DNA from: CAZSDW01 sp964605705
Lineage (GTDB): Bacteria; Fidelibacterota; UBA2242
Assembly (NCBI GenBank): GCA_964605705.1
Contig: CAZSDW010000017.1
Location: 1-64,000, forward strand
Length of the DNA: 64,000 bases
Reading direction: 5' to 3'
A model generated the notes under the pieces. That model saw only the letters and a list, made by a program, of their open reading frames with translations, searched no databases and had not been told where the DNA came from. Shown here in pieces: positions 35,864 through 44,594 of this stretch; positions within the stretch are counted from its first letter, which is position 1; the number at the start of each line of letters is the position of its first letter. Made by a program: the position numbers and the translations under genes.

Positions 35864-37816
35864 TTAAAAATAGTACCAGATTGTACGATAATCACGGATA
35901 TTTTCACCTCTTGCGGCTAATTCTTCCAGGTAATCGTAGATCGGGACATCGACATAATTATAGGGGGGAATCACTTTGATGTTTTTTTCCCATGGATGAA
36001 ATTCATAGACTCGCGAACCATCGGATAGAATCATGACCAGACGGTGGTCCTGCCAGGCACGCAGGTGGTTCTTGCCAAGTTTGGGGACATTAAACACGGC
36101 TTCATCAGTACGGTCAAGACCGGGTAACAGGCGGGCTTCTTCTTTGCGTTCCTGCAGAATCCGGGCGATGGGAACCATATAGCGTTTCGTCTCTTCCTTG
36201 CCTTTCATATTAAAAGTGTAGTAGGGATCGATACCAATGGATTTCAAATCCCGGCGTAGTTTTACGGATTCGAAGCGGCGCGAATTTTCCACTGTAAAGA
36301 CTTCCTGATTGTAAACACTGATTCCCGCTTTGCGGATTTTCTGAACGGCTTCCAGTGCTTCGGGAGTAATTTCATAGGAATGCTCAAAATGGGTGACAAT
36401 TGCGATTTCCAATTTCGGGGGACGATGATATTTTTCTAGGATTTTCATGAAGTTTTTCGTGAACCGCATGGGTAACACAACGGGTGTCCGGGTACCGATG
36501 CGGATACGATAGATATGTTTTTTCTGAGACAATATCTCCAAAATATTTTCAAGTTGAGAATCTTTCATTACTGCCGGATCGCCGCCGGTAATTAATACAT
36601 CGCCGACACTTTTATGCTCATCAAACCAGTTCAACGCCTCGTTTAATGTTTCCCTGGATGCCAGGGCTTTTGGTTCCAGAACCCGTTCAATTTCCCAGTT
36701 ACGCTGGCAATACACACAAATCTGTGAGCAGGTATTAAAGGGTTTCAGAATGGCAATTATCGGGTAGCGACGGGTAATCAGGTCCACCGGTGAGGTATCG
36801 TGTTCACCCATAAAATCAAAAGCGGTGCCCCGGTCGCCACGATGTTCAGCCATTATATCCACGTACTCTTTTGGCGGAATTACCTGAGCCCGGATCGCAT
36901 GGTCATAGCCGATAGAAAGTTTACTGTCCATCAGGCTGAGGTAATAGGGAGTGATACCAAAAGCGATTTTGTTTTTTACGGCTTTATCAATGGTTTCGAT
37001 TTGTCCATTGGTAAGTTCTATCAGGTCTTTAACCGGTTTGCTATCTTTTATGACATGTTTAAGGTGCCAGTGATAATCATTCCAATCAGTGTCGTTACCA
37101 CCAAAATAATTTAAAATTCGCTTACGGTTTTCTATCCGCCAGCCAATGACCTCTTCTTCCAATCCCGAGGGATATTTTTTCAGGTATTTATTGACGCTGG
37201 AGCCAAGTTCGTCCAGAATCTCCATTCGTGCCAGAGCCGCTTTTCTGCCTTTCATTTTAAGAAATTCCGGAATACTTTTTTTGACCTGGGAATCCTCAAG
37301 GTATATATTGGATTTGCCGGTAACACCACGAAACAGATTGATAAACTCCATCAGAAAACCAACGGACACGATCTCTTTCAGTTCCTGCTGTTTTTCGCGA
37401 GCGAGGTTCCACAACATATCCAGCGCGGAAAATTCTGTCCGGAATTCATTGATTGGACCAATGATGCTCCGAAACGCGCGGACACAATCGCGGACGGTGG
37501 CTTTTTCAAGAATATGTAAATCATTATCCAGATCGAAAATCTTTCGCTCGGCTTTGTCAAGGTAATTATAGAGCGCATCCCGGGCTGATTCAAGGGTATC
37601 GGCTGATTTGAGTATCAGGTGAATTTCCGGATTAGAGTCCCATAAGCGCTGCAGGTAGGCTTCATAATCGACTTTGTAATGCGGTTTAAAAAGACTGACT
37701 TCATCGGTAAAAACATCGTCCAGCAGTCTGGTGCTGAGCCACTTTAAATTTTGGAGTGAGAGAGGGGGTTTTTTCTGCGGTTTGAGTTTTTCAGTATTCC
37801 GGCTCTTGGAATTCAT
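35864..37816 (-). CDS. KamA-family radical SAM protein (lysine 2,3-aminomutase-like, long form)
   Basis: 650 residues, longer than the roughly 420 of lysine 2,3-aminomutase, the excess being an N-terminal helical region of about 230 residues. WNDYHWHLKHVI (246-257) matches the WNDWKWQ start of the aminomutase core. CSQICVYC (Cys363, 367, 370) is the radical SAM 4Fe-4S motif, GDVLITGGDPAV the next conserved block. Near the C-terminus VPKLGKNHL stands where aminomutases have GGGGK with the PLP Lys, so PLP binding is possible but the glycine run is lost. GGAAGGAG precedes ATG. The reaction is unknown; amino group migration on an amino acid or peptide is the family default. Confidence 0.75.
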   Translation of the reverse strand: MNSKSRNTEKLKPQKKPPLSLQNLKWLSTRLLDDVFTDEVSLFKPHYKVDYEAYLQRLWDSNPEIHLILKSADTLESARDALYNYLDKAERKIFDLDNDLHILEKATVRDCVRAFRSIIGPINEFRTEFSALDMLWNLAREKQQELKEIVSVGFLMEFINLFRGVTGKSNIYLEDSQVKKSIPEFLKMKGRKAALARMEILDELGSSVNKYLKKYPSGLEEEVIGWRIENRKRILNYFGGNDTDWNDYHWHLKHVIKDSKPVKDLIELTNGQIETIDKAVKNKIAFGITPYYLSLMDSKLSIGYDHAIRAQVIPPKEYVDIMAEHRGDRGTAFDFMGEHDTSPVDLITRRYPIIAILKPFNTCSQICVYCQRNWEIERVLEPKALASRETLNEALNWFDEHKSVGDVLITGGDPAVMKDSQLENILEILSQKKHIYRIRIGTRTPVVLPMRFTKNFMKILEKYHRPPKLEIAIVTHFEHSYEITPEALEAVQKIRKAGISVYNQEVFTVENSRRFESVKLRRDLKSIGIDPYYTFNMKGKEETKRYMVPIARILQERKEEARLLPGLDRTDEAVFNVPKLGKNHLRAWQDHRLVMILSDGSRVYEFHPWEKNIKVIPPYNYVDVPIYDYLEELAARGENIRDYRTIWYYF

Positions 37817-37850
37817 GATAAGCTCCTTCCGTTTTTGATGTCTCTATTAA

Positions 37851-37879
37851 AGTATATAACAATATAAGGATAATATCAA
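37851..37879 (-). promoter_or_regulatory. Consensus-like sigma70 promoter for the radical SAM/cytochrome unit
   Basis: On the minus strand TTGATA (37874-37879) and TATACT (37851-37856) are exactly 17 bases apart. Transcription would start near 37844, 28 bases before the ATG. It is the best vegetative promoter match in the window and shows that classical -35/-10 elements are probably used by this organism. Confidence 0.65.
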
Positions 37880-37928
37880 CCCGTGTATTGCCAAAACAGA
37901 CTGTGGAAATATGAAGGAGGAATTGTTT

Positions 37929-37968
37929 TAACCACAAAATGCGCTAAAATTTCGCAAAGACCGCAATG
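37929..37968. repeat. Degenerate AACCGCAAAGAGCGC-type spacer repeat, copy 1
   Basis: It reads AACCACAAAATGCGC then TTTCGCAAAGACCGC. It is related to the copies at 44559, 46980 and 49449. It lies downstream of the broken permease, between the array and the radical SAM gene. Similar CGCAAAG phrases are dispersed in many bacterial genomes. Confidence 0.5.
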
Positions 37969-38043
37969 AACTTGGAAGCTCAATAAACACTATGACGACG
38001 AAGCTTGTGAATTATCGTTTTTACATTTTCAATTTTTCATTGT

Positions 38044-39803
38044 TTATTCATACCTGAGACTCTTGACTGGATTCGCTGTCGCTGCCCGGAGCGCCTGCCA
38101 GCAAACAGTCAAAAATGCAATTGCCAAGGCGATACCTCCCGCCAATGCAAACATCCACCAACTCACTTCAATTCGATAGGCATAATTTTCAAGCCATTTA
38201 TGCATTGCATAGTACGAAATGGGGCAGGCAATGAGTGCAGCAATGATGATCCATCGAAAATAATCCATGGTCAATGATCCGATCAGGTTCGTAAGAGATG
38301 CGCCCATTACTTTTCGAATGCCGATTTCTTTGGTCCGCTGGACGGCGCTGAACGAAATAAGTCCCAATAAACCAAGGCAGGTAATGAGAATTGAGATTAG
38401 GGAAAATAAAATAACGATTTGCTTCAATTCCTCTTCGGCTTTATAGAGTCGATCGTATGTAGCATCCAGAAATTCATATTCAAAAGGAGACTGAGGTGAC
38501 AATTCATTCCAGATTTTTTCGATATATTGTATCGTTTGCGTTTGGTTCTGATCGCTGATTTTGATATTGATATTTGAATTCCAATCCGCATACCATAAAG
38601 CGGATGGTGCCAGCTTGTGATGAAATGAATCATAGTGAAAATCTTTTACGACACCAATGATTGTTGGTTTGATATGAAGGAAATCCAAAAAATCAATTTC
38701 AGTACCGATCGGATTTTCCAGTTCGAATTCCTTGACAAAGGATTCATTGACAATGATTGAATTATATTTATCGTTTGGTATTTTCCATGAAAACGTTCTG
38801 CCTTCAACGATTTCAATCCCCATTGTCGGAATGAAATCCGGATCCACAGTGGTAGCCCGGTAAGGTTTCCGAATTCCGTTTATTTCTTGTTGGGTACCAA
38901 TATTAAATTCTTGCCCAAGCGGGTGATTCGATTGAGCCATGGATATGATGTCAGGATTTTGAAGAAGTCTTTGTTTGAAGACATCATATTTTTCATGGAT
39001 CTGCCGATTCTGTAAACATTAAATTATATTCTTGATGGAATATCCCAACGGTCTTGTCTTTAGAAAATCGATCTGGTTGGAAATTGAGATTGTACAGGTG
39101 ATGAGCGTTATCGAAATGACAAATTGGAAAACCAAAAGTGAAAATCTTAATGAAGCCCCTTTTTTGCCCTTTGTTTTTTCACCTTTTATTGCGGAGACCG
39201 GTGTAAAAGATGATAGGAGAAGAGCCGGATAAATACCCGCGATCAAGCCAATCAACAGAACAGTCACAAGCAGAAATACCAGCATGCATGGTTGATTGAA
39301 AATATCAAGCGGTATTTGTTTATTAATCAAATTATAAAATTGCGGTTTGCTAAGTTCGAAAATAACCAGCGCTACCGGCGCAGTGGTAACCGCGATCAGA
39401 ATGGATTCAACCAGAAACTAAACATGTCAAAAAAATTCCGATCAACAAAAAGAACATTCTTTACTTTTATTTTTTTCGAGGCGTCTGTGATGTTGGAAAT
39501 AAACAAAGAAGATTCCCCACCGCCGTAAGAGTCATCGATACGGGTAATTAATTCACACTCGGGAATATTTTCTTCAATCGCGGTCGCTAATGGCGCAGTT
39601 GTGAAAAAAGTATCACCGATGTGAACTTGATAAATTGATTTGTAGTTTTCATGAAATTTATCATGGCTGAACTCATGCATAACATACATCGAAATGAGCA
39701 GGAATATTGCCATCCCCAATGCAAGCCCGCCAATATTAATCAATGTATGGATTTTATTCTTCTGTAAGCTCCTGATTGCGATCTTTAAATAGTTGCTTAA
39801 CAA
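38044..39803 (-). pseudogene. Broken MacB/FtsX permease (internal deletion plus frameshift)
   Basis: Three frame pieces read as one permease of this family. 39803-39418 gives the N-terminus (MLSNYLKIAIRS from TTG) to FFDMFSF. At about 39417 it jumps, out of frame, to FLVESIL, which in intact paralogues lies some 200 residues later, so most of the first periplasmic core and part of the first FtsX block are missing. The second piece ends at 39019 (PLGYSIKNII); a frameshift there precedes QIHEKYDVFKQRLLQNPD and the remaining piece, which runs to ANPVKSLRYE. Total length is about 1760 bases against about 2370 for paralogues. It is the last member of the array, 15 bases after its neighbour. Confidence 0.88.
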
Positions 39804-39818
39804 TGTCTATATCCTTGA

Positions 39819-42176
39819 TTATTCGTACCGCAAACTATCCACCGGATTCGCTGTCGCTGCCCGGAGCGCCTGCCAGCAAACAGTCAGTAATGCCATGAGC
39901 AGTACAAAGAATCCTGTTGAGAGAAAGATCCAGGGACTGATTGAAATCCGATAAGCATAAATCTGTAACATCCCATTGACAATAAAATATGAGATCGGCG
40001 TGGCGATCAGAAAAGCAATTCCGATAACTTTGATAAATTCTTTCGAAAACAGCCGGATGACATTTGCTGCGGTTGCGCCCAGGACCTTGCGGATGCCGAT
40101 TTCTTTTGTCCTGGTTTCGGTCATAAATGCGGACAGCCCGAACAATCCAAGGCAGGAGATAAAAATTCCCAGCACTGTAAAATACATGATAACCTGTACA
40201 ATGATATCACCTGCTTTTGCCTGTTCAATATCTTCAAAAGCATAATCGTCAAGATAACGATAATTCAACGGATAGTCGGGACTGAATTGATCACACGTTT
40301 TCTTAATATAATTAAAAGTTTGGGAGAGATGTCCGGAATCGCCGGGTTTCATTTTAATGAACAGGTATTTATTATTTCCCGGATTCAGTTTCAGAATCAA
40401 TCCGCCTTTGATAAAAGTCATCGGGAAACAATGAAAATTCTTAATAACTCCAATTAATGTATAATACCTGTTCTCATAGAAAAACCGTTTTCCGATTGGA
40501 TTATCCCACCCTAATAAATCAATGGTTGTTTCATCGACGACGATGGCGTCCTCCCAGTCGCTTGGAAATTCCTTCGAGTAGAAGCGACCCTGCGCCATTT
40601 CTATTTCAAAGGTTTTAGCATAATCATAATCGACTTCCGTCCACCAGGCAAATTGGTTTTTCTGACCGGCTTCAGCGCCCCAATCCAGCGTTCCGCTCAT
40701 CATCAATTGGGGTAGGTGAGAAGCGCTTGTTACATTGGCAATGGCAGGATTGCTGAGCAATGCTTGCTTTACCAAATCAATCTTTTCGGAGATATCACCC
40801 CTTAACTGGATGTACATAATGTTTTCATTACTGAAACCCAGATCGGCATTTTCCATATACCGGCTTTGCAGATAGGTCACTACCGAGAAAATGATGAAGA
40901 TAATTGTGATTGTGAACTGAATCCCGACCAGCACTTTTCGGAATCCGGCTGCTTTTTTGCCGGAATGGATGTTGTTTTGCATGAGTTTTAACGGTTGGAC
41001 GGCGGAGAGGTGCAACGCCGGATAACTGCCGGCAAGCAGCGCTGTTATAAGAATAAGCCCGCTAAATTCAAGTATGAATGTAAAATTCGTATAATTAATC
41101 GCGAGCGATTTTCCGAAAAGCCGGTTGATGACCGGAAGAAATGACTCAGTGATGAGAAGAGCTGCAAGCCCGGCTATTATGGTTGTAAAAAGGGATTCAC
41201 TTAAAAATTGCCAGATCAGTTGATGGCGTCGTGCACCGGCAATTTTTTTCATGCAGATTTCCCGCACACGCCGGGCAGACTGGGCAGTGGAAAGGTTGAT
41301 AAAGTTGATACAGGCAACGATCAGAATGAAAATCGCCAGGACCGATAACAGGTAGATTGAGAACATACCGGGTCCCTGGTCGCCTTTCAGATAGGTTTGC
41401 GACAGGGGCATGAGATAATAGTTACGGTTTATGCCGCTTTCATCGCTGGCTTTGGTGAATGTGGTGTAAATCTTCTCACTGACGTTTTCGAAAGCAGCAT
41501 CCTGATGTAAAAGGACATATGTAAAAAAGGCAGTATTATTGTATTGGTCCACACTGGCTCCCAGTTCTCTGAAATAGCTAAAAGGAACCAGGAAACTGAA
41601 GCGACGGTGTGAATTGGATGGAATATTTTTCAAAACACCGGTGACCTGAAAATCGATATTGTTATCAATTGTAATACTTTTACCGATTGGATTTTCATCT
41701 CCGAAATATTTTGTCGCCAATGCTTCCGTAATAACAACTGAATGGGGATTTGTCAGGGCTGTCGCGATATTACCAGTTTTTAATGGAAATGTGAATATAT
41801 CAAGGAATGAAGGGTCCACACCGGCGCCCTGGGATTCGATGAAGAATTTATCTTCAAATCTTAATAAGCGGTCTCCGAGAAATCCCAGCCGTGCCGAGTT
41901 CTGGATTTCTGGAAATTCAGCCTTGAGGTCGATTGCCAGCGGACCGGAAGATTTTTCAGTCGATTGCGCCCCATCGTCGAGAAATACGGTTTGATAGACC
42001 TGGTGAATCCGGTCTGCCTTTTCGTGAAATCTGTCAAAACTCAACTCATTTGTAATCCATAGCATGATGATAATCGTTACAGATAATCCTGACGCTAATC
42101 CGAAGATATTAATAAAAGAATAGAGTTTGTTTTTTAATAAATTTCGGAAGGCAATTTTGAAGTATTTTACAAACAT
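39819..42176 (-). CDS. MacB/FtsX-type ABC transporter permease, array member 7
   Basis: 785 residues starting MFVKYFKIAFRN, with AAAGGAAA upstream. It has the family layout of helix, periplasmic core, FtsX, periplasmic core, FtsX. The cytoplasmic loop after the second helix reads RREICMKKIAGARRHQ-like (VREICMKKIAGA) instead of the usual EIGIRKVLGA, which is kept in the second half (TKEIGIRKVLGATAA). This loop is where MacB/LolCE-type permeases contact the ATPase, so the change may affect coupling. It ends ATANPVDSLRYE. It starts 12 bases after the upstream permease stop. Its last 43 bases of conserved code match the broken neighbour exactly (39844-39886 with 38069-38111). Confidence 0.88.
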   Translation of the reverse strand: MFVKYFKIAFRNLLKNKLYSFINIFGLASGLSVTIIIMLWITNELSFDRFHEKADRIHQVYQTVFLDDGAQSTEKSSGPLAIDLKAEFPEIQNSARLGFLGDRLLRFEDKFFIESQGAGVDPSFLDIFTFPLKTGNIATALTNPHSVVITEALATKYFGDENPIGKSITIDNNIDFQVTGVLKNIPSNSHRRFSFLVPFSYFRELGASVDQYNNTAFFTYVLLHQDAAFENVSEKIYTTFTKASDESGINRNYYLMPLSQTYLKGDQGPGMFSIYLLSVLAIFILIVACINFINLSTAQSARRVREICMKKIAGARRHQLIWQFLSESLFTTIIAGLAALLITESFLPVINRLFGKSLAINYTNFTFILEFSGLILITALLAGSYPALHLSAVQPLKLMQNNIHSGKKAAGFRKVLVGIQFTITIIFIIFSVVTYLQSRYMENADLGFSNENIMYIQLRGDISEKIDLVKQALLSNPAIANVTSASHLPQLMMSGTLDWGAEAGQKNQFAWWTEVDYDYAKTFEIEMAQGRFYSKEFPSDWEDAIVVDETTIDLLGWDNPIGKRFFYENRYYTLIGVIKNFHCFPMTFIKGGLILKLNPGNNKYLFIKMKPGDSGHLSQTFNYIKKTCDQFSPDYPLNYRYLDDYAFEDIEQAKAGDIIVQVIMYFTVLGIFISCLGLFGLSAFMTETRTKEIGIRKVLGATAANVIRLFSKEFIKVIGIAFLIATPISYFIVNGMLQIYAYRISISPWIFLSTGFFVLLMALLTVCWQALRAATANPVDSLRYE

Positions 42177-42188
42177 ATATCGTTTCCT

Positions 42189-44540
42189 TTATTCGTACCT
42201 GAGAGAATTTATCGGATTTGCAGTTGCCGCCCGAATTGCCTGTCCGCTGATTGTAATGATTGTTATGACCAGTGCACAAATTCCAGCGATAAAGAACGAC
42301 GCGATATTCAGATCAACTTGATAGGCAAAATTCTTCAACCAGGCAGCCATTGCAAGCCAGGCAATCGGCCAGGCGATCAGATTAGCAATCAGAACCCACT
42401 GAATGAGCGGAAGGCTGAGTTGTTGGATAATGCCGAAAACCGATGAACCGAGGACTTTGCGTATGCCGATCTCTTTTATTTTCTGTTCGACTACAAAGGA
42501 AATCAAACCGTATAATCCCAACGATGAAATCAGAATTGTAATGAACGTAAATGCGCCGAATATTTTACCCATCTGAATCTCTTTGCGATATAAAATCTCA
42601 AGTTCCTGATCCAGAAAGTGATATTCGATAGGCATACCCGGGTAATGCATTTTAATCCGTTTTTCAATTTTCTGAATGGTAGCCGGAATATGATCTGATT
42701 TAATTCGCACGGTTAAAATATAGGTGGTTGGATGAAATACAAATATGAGAGGTTTGATTTCTTCGTGCAAGTTTTCAAAATGAAAATCTTTGACAACGCC
42801 AACAATCTTGCCATTCCATTCATAGGCACTGATGGACTCACCGATCGGATCAGCCAGTCCCATAATTTGGGCAGCTTTTTCATTTACAATAAAAGCGTAA
42901 TTTTCCCGGTCCTGGACAGATTTGTGAAAGTTGGAACCGCGGCTGATTTCAATTCCGTAGGTATCAATGAAATCTTCATCCACCTCAAAAATAATCATTG
43001 ATTGGGAGAACTCCTGTTCGTTATGATGCCATGTTACAATGGAGACGAAATCAATAGTTGTTGGAATCTGGGTGGAACCGCCGACTGTTAAAACATCTGG
43101 TTCTCCCAACAGTTCACTTTTAAGAGTGGAATATGCCGATTCGGGATAATTATCACTAACCGGGAAATACATTAAATTTTCAGGATTGTAGCCCAGTTTT
43201 TTATTGCGGATAAATGATAATTGCTGGTAAATAATCAGGGTTGCAATTGTAACGATGATTGCGATTGTGAATTGGGTAATTACCAGAATTTTCCGGAAAG
43301 AAAATCCGGAGCCCCTGTTCGGCTGGAAATTCACTGAATTCTTTAAATTTTGAATAATATTGACGGAAGACAGAACCAATGCCGGATAAATACCGGCGAG
43401 GAAACCGATGGTGATGAATATAATAAAAAGAGATATTGCCAGCCATGAATCCGTGATATGGAATTCGAATGATGTTCCGGCGATACTATTAAAAACCGGT
43501 TGGCATAATTCAACTAACAGGATTGCCCCGATTATCGAAATGAATACCAGCAGATAAGATTCGAAAAAGTGTTGACTCATCAATTGGCGGCGGCTGGCTC
43601 CGATAACCTTTCGAATGCCAATTTCTTTTGATCGTGAGATTGAACGGGCGGTTGAGAGGTTCATATAGTTGATGCAGGCAACGATTATTATCAGGATTGC
43701 CAGGGCTGAGAAAATGAGAACATATTTAATATCACCGTGCGGTCCGTCCCAGCGGGTTGTGTTTGCCCGCAGATGGATTTCATGCAGTGGCTGTAACAGG
43801 TAATGTAATTTTGGATCCGGAAGGTGAGGGCGGAAAATCTCCTCGATTTTTTGATTGACGACTTTGACATTACTTTTTGTATTTAACAGGACCCAGGTCT
43901 GATAATCGCTGTTTTTAAACCAGTTGTCGGGATCACGCCAGAAGTAATAAACTTTAAACGGGATGAGATAATCAAACTGCAACGGCGGGCTGGAATTTTT
44001 CGGCACATCGGCGATAACCGCACCGACTTTCAGATCCCATCTGTGATTCATTTTGACCACTTTCCCGATCGGTTCTTCGCTTCCAAAAAGACGTTGAGCG
44101 CTGCTTTCGGTCAACACGATTGAACTGGCATCATCCAAGGTGGCTTTCGGATCGCCTTTCAGTACTGGAAATGTGAAAAGATCAAAAAAAGCCGGTTCGG
44201 CATTCAGTCCTTTCAAACGGACACTGTTATCGCCATACTGGAGAATCACACGGTCGTTTTTAAAGCGGGTAGCGCTGACCACGTCCGGAATGGTTTCTCT
44301 CAATGCGGCAGCCATCGGTCCGGGAGTTGTCGGCACACGGCTTTCTTCATAGACTGAGACAACCCGATGAAGCCGGTCGAGATTTTTCTGAAATTTATCA
44401 AAATCCAATTCTGATTTAATCCAAAGCATAATCATAATTGTACAGGCAATACCGACGGATAATCCCAGAATGTTGATGATCGTGAATGTCTTATGACGGA
44501 CGATATTTCGGAGGGTGATTTTTAGATAATTTTTAAACAA
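42189..44540 (-). CDS. MacB/FtsX-type ABC transporter permease, array member 6 (TTG start)
   Basis: 783 residues from TTG 44540, preceded by AAGGA at the right distance and giving LFKNYLKITLRN, aligned with the MFKNY start of paralogues. An ATG 17 codons upstream (44591) lies 3 bases after the previous stop codon and would read through the spacer repeat; coupled initiation there cannot be excluded. Conserved blocks are ACINYMNLSTARSISRSKE, then IGIRKVIGAS, and SSLGLYGLISFVVEQKIKE, then IGIRKVLGSS. The end is ATANPINSLRYE. The periplasmic regions share little obvious sequence with neighbours, which points to different ligands or partners. Confidence 0.87.
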   Translation of the reverse strand: MFKNYLKITLRNIVRHKTFTIINILGLSVGIACTIMIMLWIKSELDFDKFQKNLDRLHRVVSVYEESRVPTTPGPMAAALRETIPDVVSATRFKNDRVILQYGDNSVRLKGLNAEPAFFDLFTFPVLKGDPKATLDDASSIVLTESSAQRLFGSEEPIGKVVKMNHRWDLKVGAVIADVPKNSSPPLQFDYLIPFKVYYFWRDPDNWFKNSDYQTWVLLNTKSNVKVVNQKIEEIFRPHLPDPKLHYLLQPLHEIHLRANTTRWDGPHGDIKYVLIFSALAILIIIVACINYMNLSTARSISRSKEIGIRKVIGASRRQLMSQHFFESYLLVFISIIGAILLVELCQPVFNSIAGTSFEFHITDSWLAISLFIIFITIGFLAGIYPALVLSSVNIIQNLKNSVNFQPNRGSGFSFRKILVITQFTIAIIVTIATLIIYQQLSFIRNKKLGYNPENLMYFPVSDNYPESAYSTLKSELLGEPDVLTVGGSTQIPTTIDFVSIVTWHHNEQEFSQSMIIFEVDEDFIDTYGIEISRGSNFHKSVQDRENYAFIVNEKAAQIMGLADPIGESISAYEWNGKIVGVVKDFHFENLHEEIKPLIFVFHPTTYILTVRIKSDHIPATIQKIEKRIKMHYPGMPIEYHFLDQELEILYRKEIQMGKIFGAFTFITILISSLGLYGLISFVVEQKIKEIGIRKVLGSSVFGIIQQLSLPLIQWVLIANLIAWPIAWLAMAAWLKNFAYQVDLNIASFFIAGICALVITIITISGQAIRAATANPINSLRYE

Positions 44541-44558
44541 AATATTCCTTTTTATTTT

Positions 44559-44591
44559 AACCGCAAAGAGCGCCAATTTTACATTTTTCAT
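44559..44591. repeat. Spacer repeat AACCGCAAAGAGCGCC plus TTTTACATTTTTCATT, copy 2
   Basis: It lies between array members 5 and 6 and overlaps the possible upstream start of member 6. Both halves, the CGCAAAG phrase and the ACATTTT phrase, recur at 46980-47040 and, more degenerate, at 49449-49490. Confidence 0.55.
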
Positions 44592-44594
44592 TAT

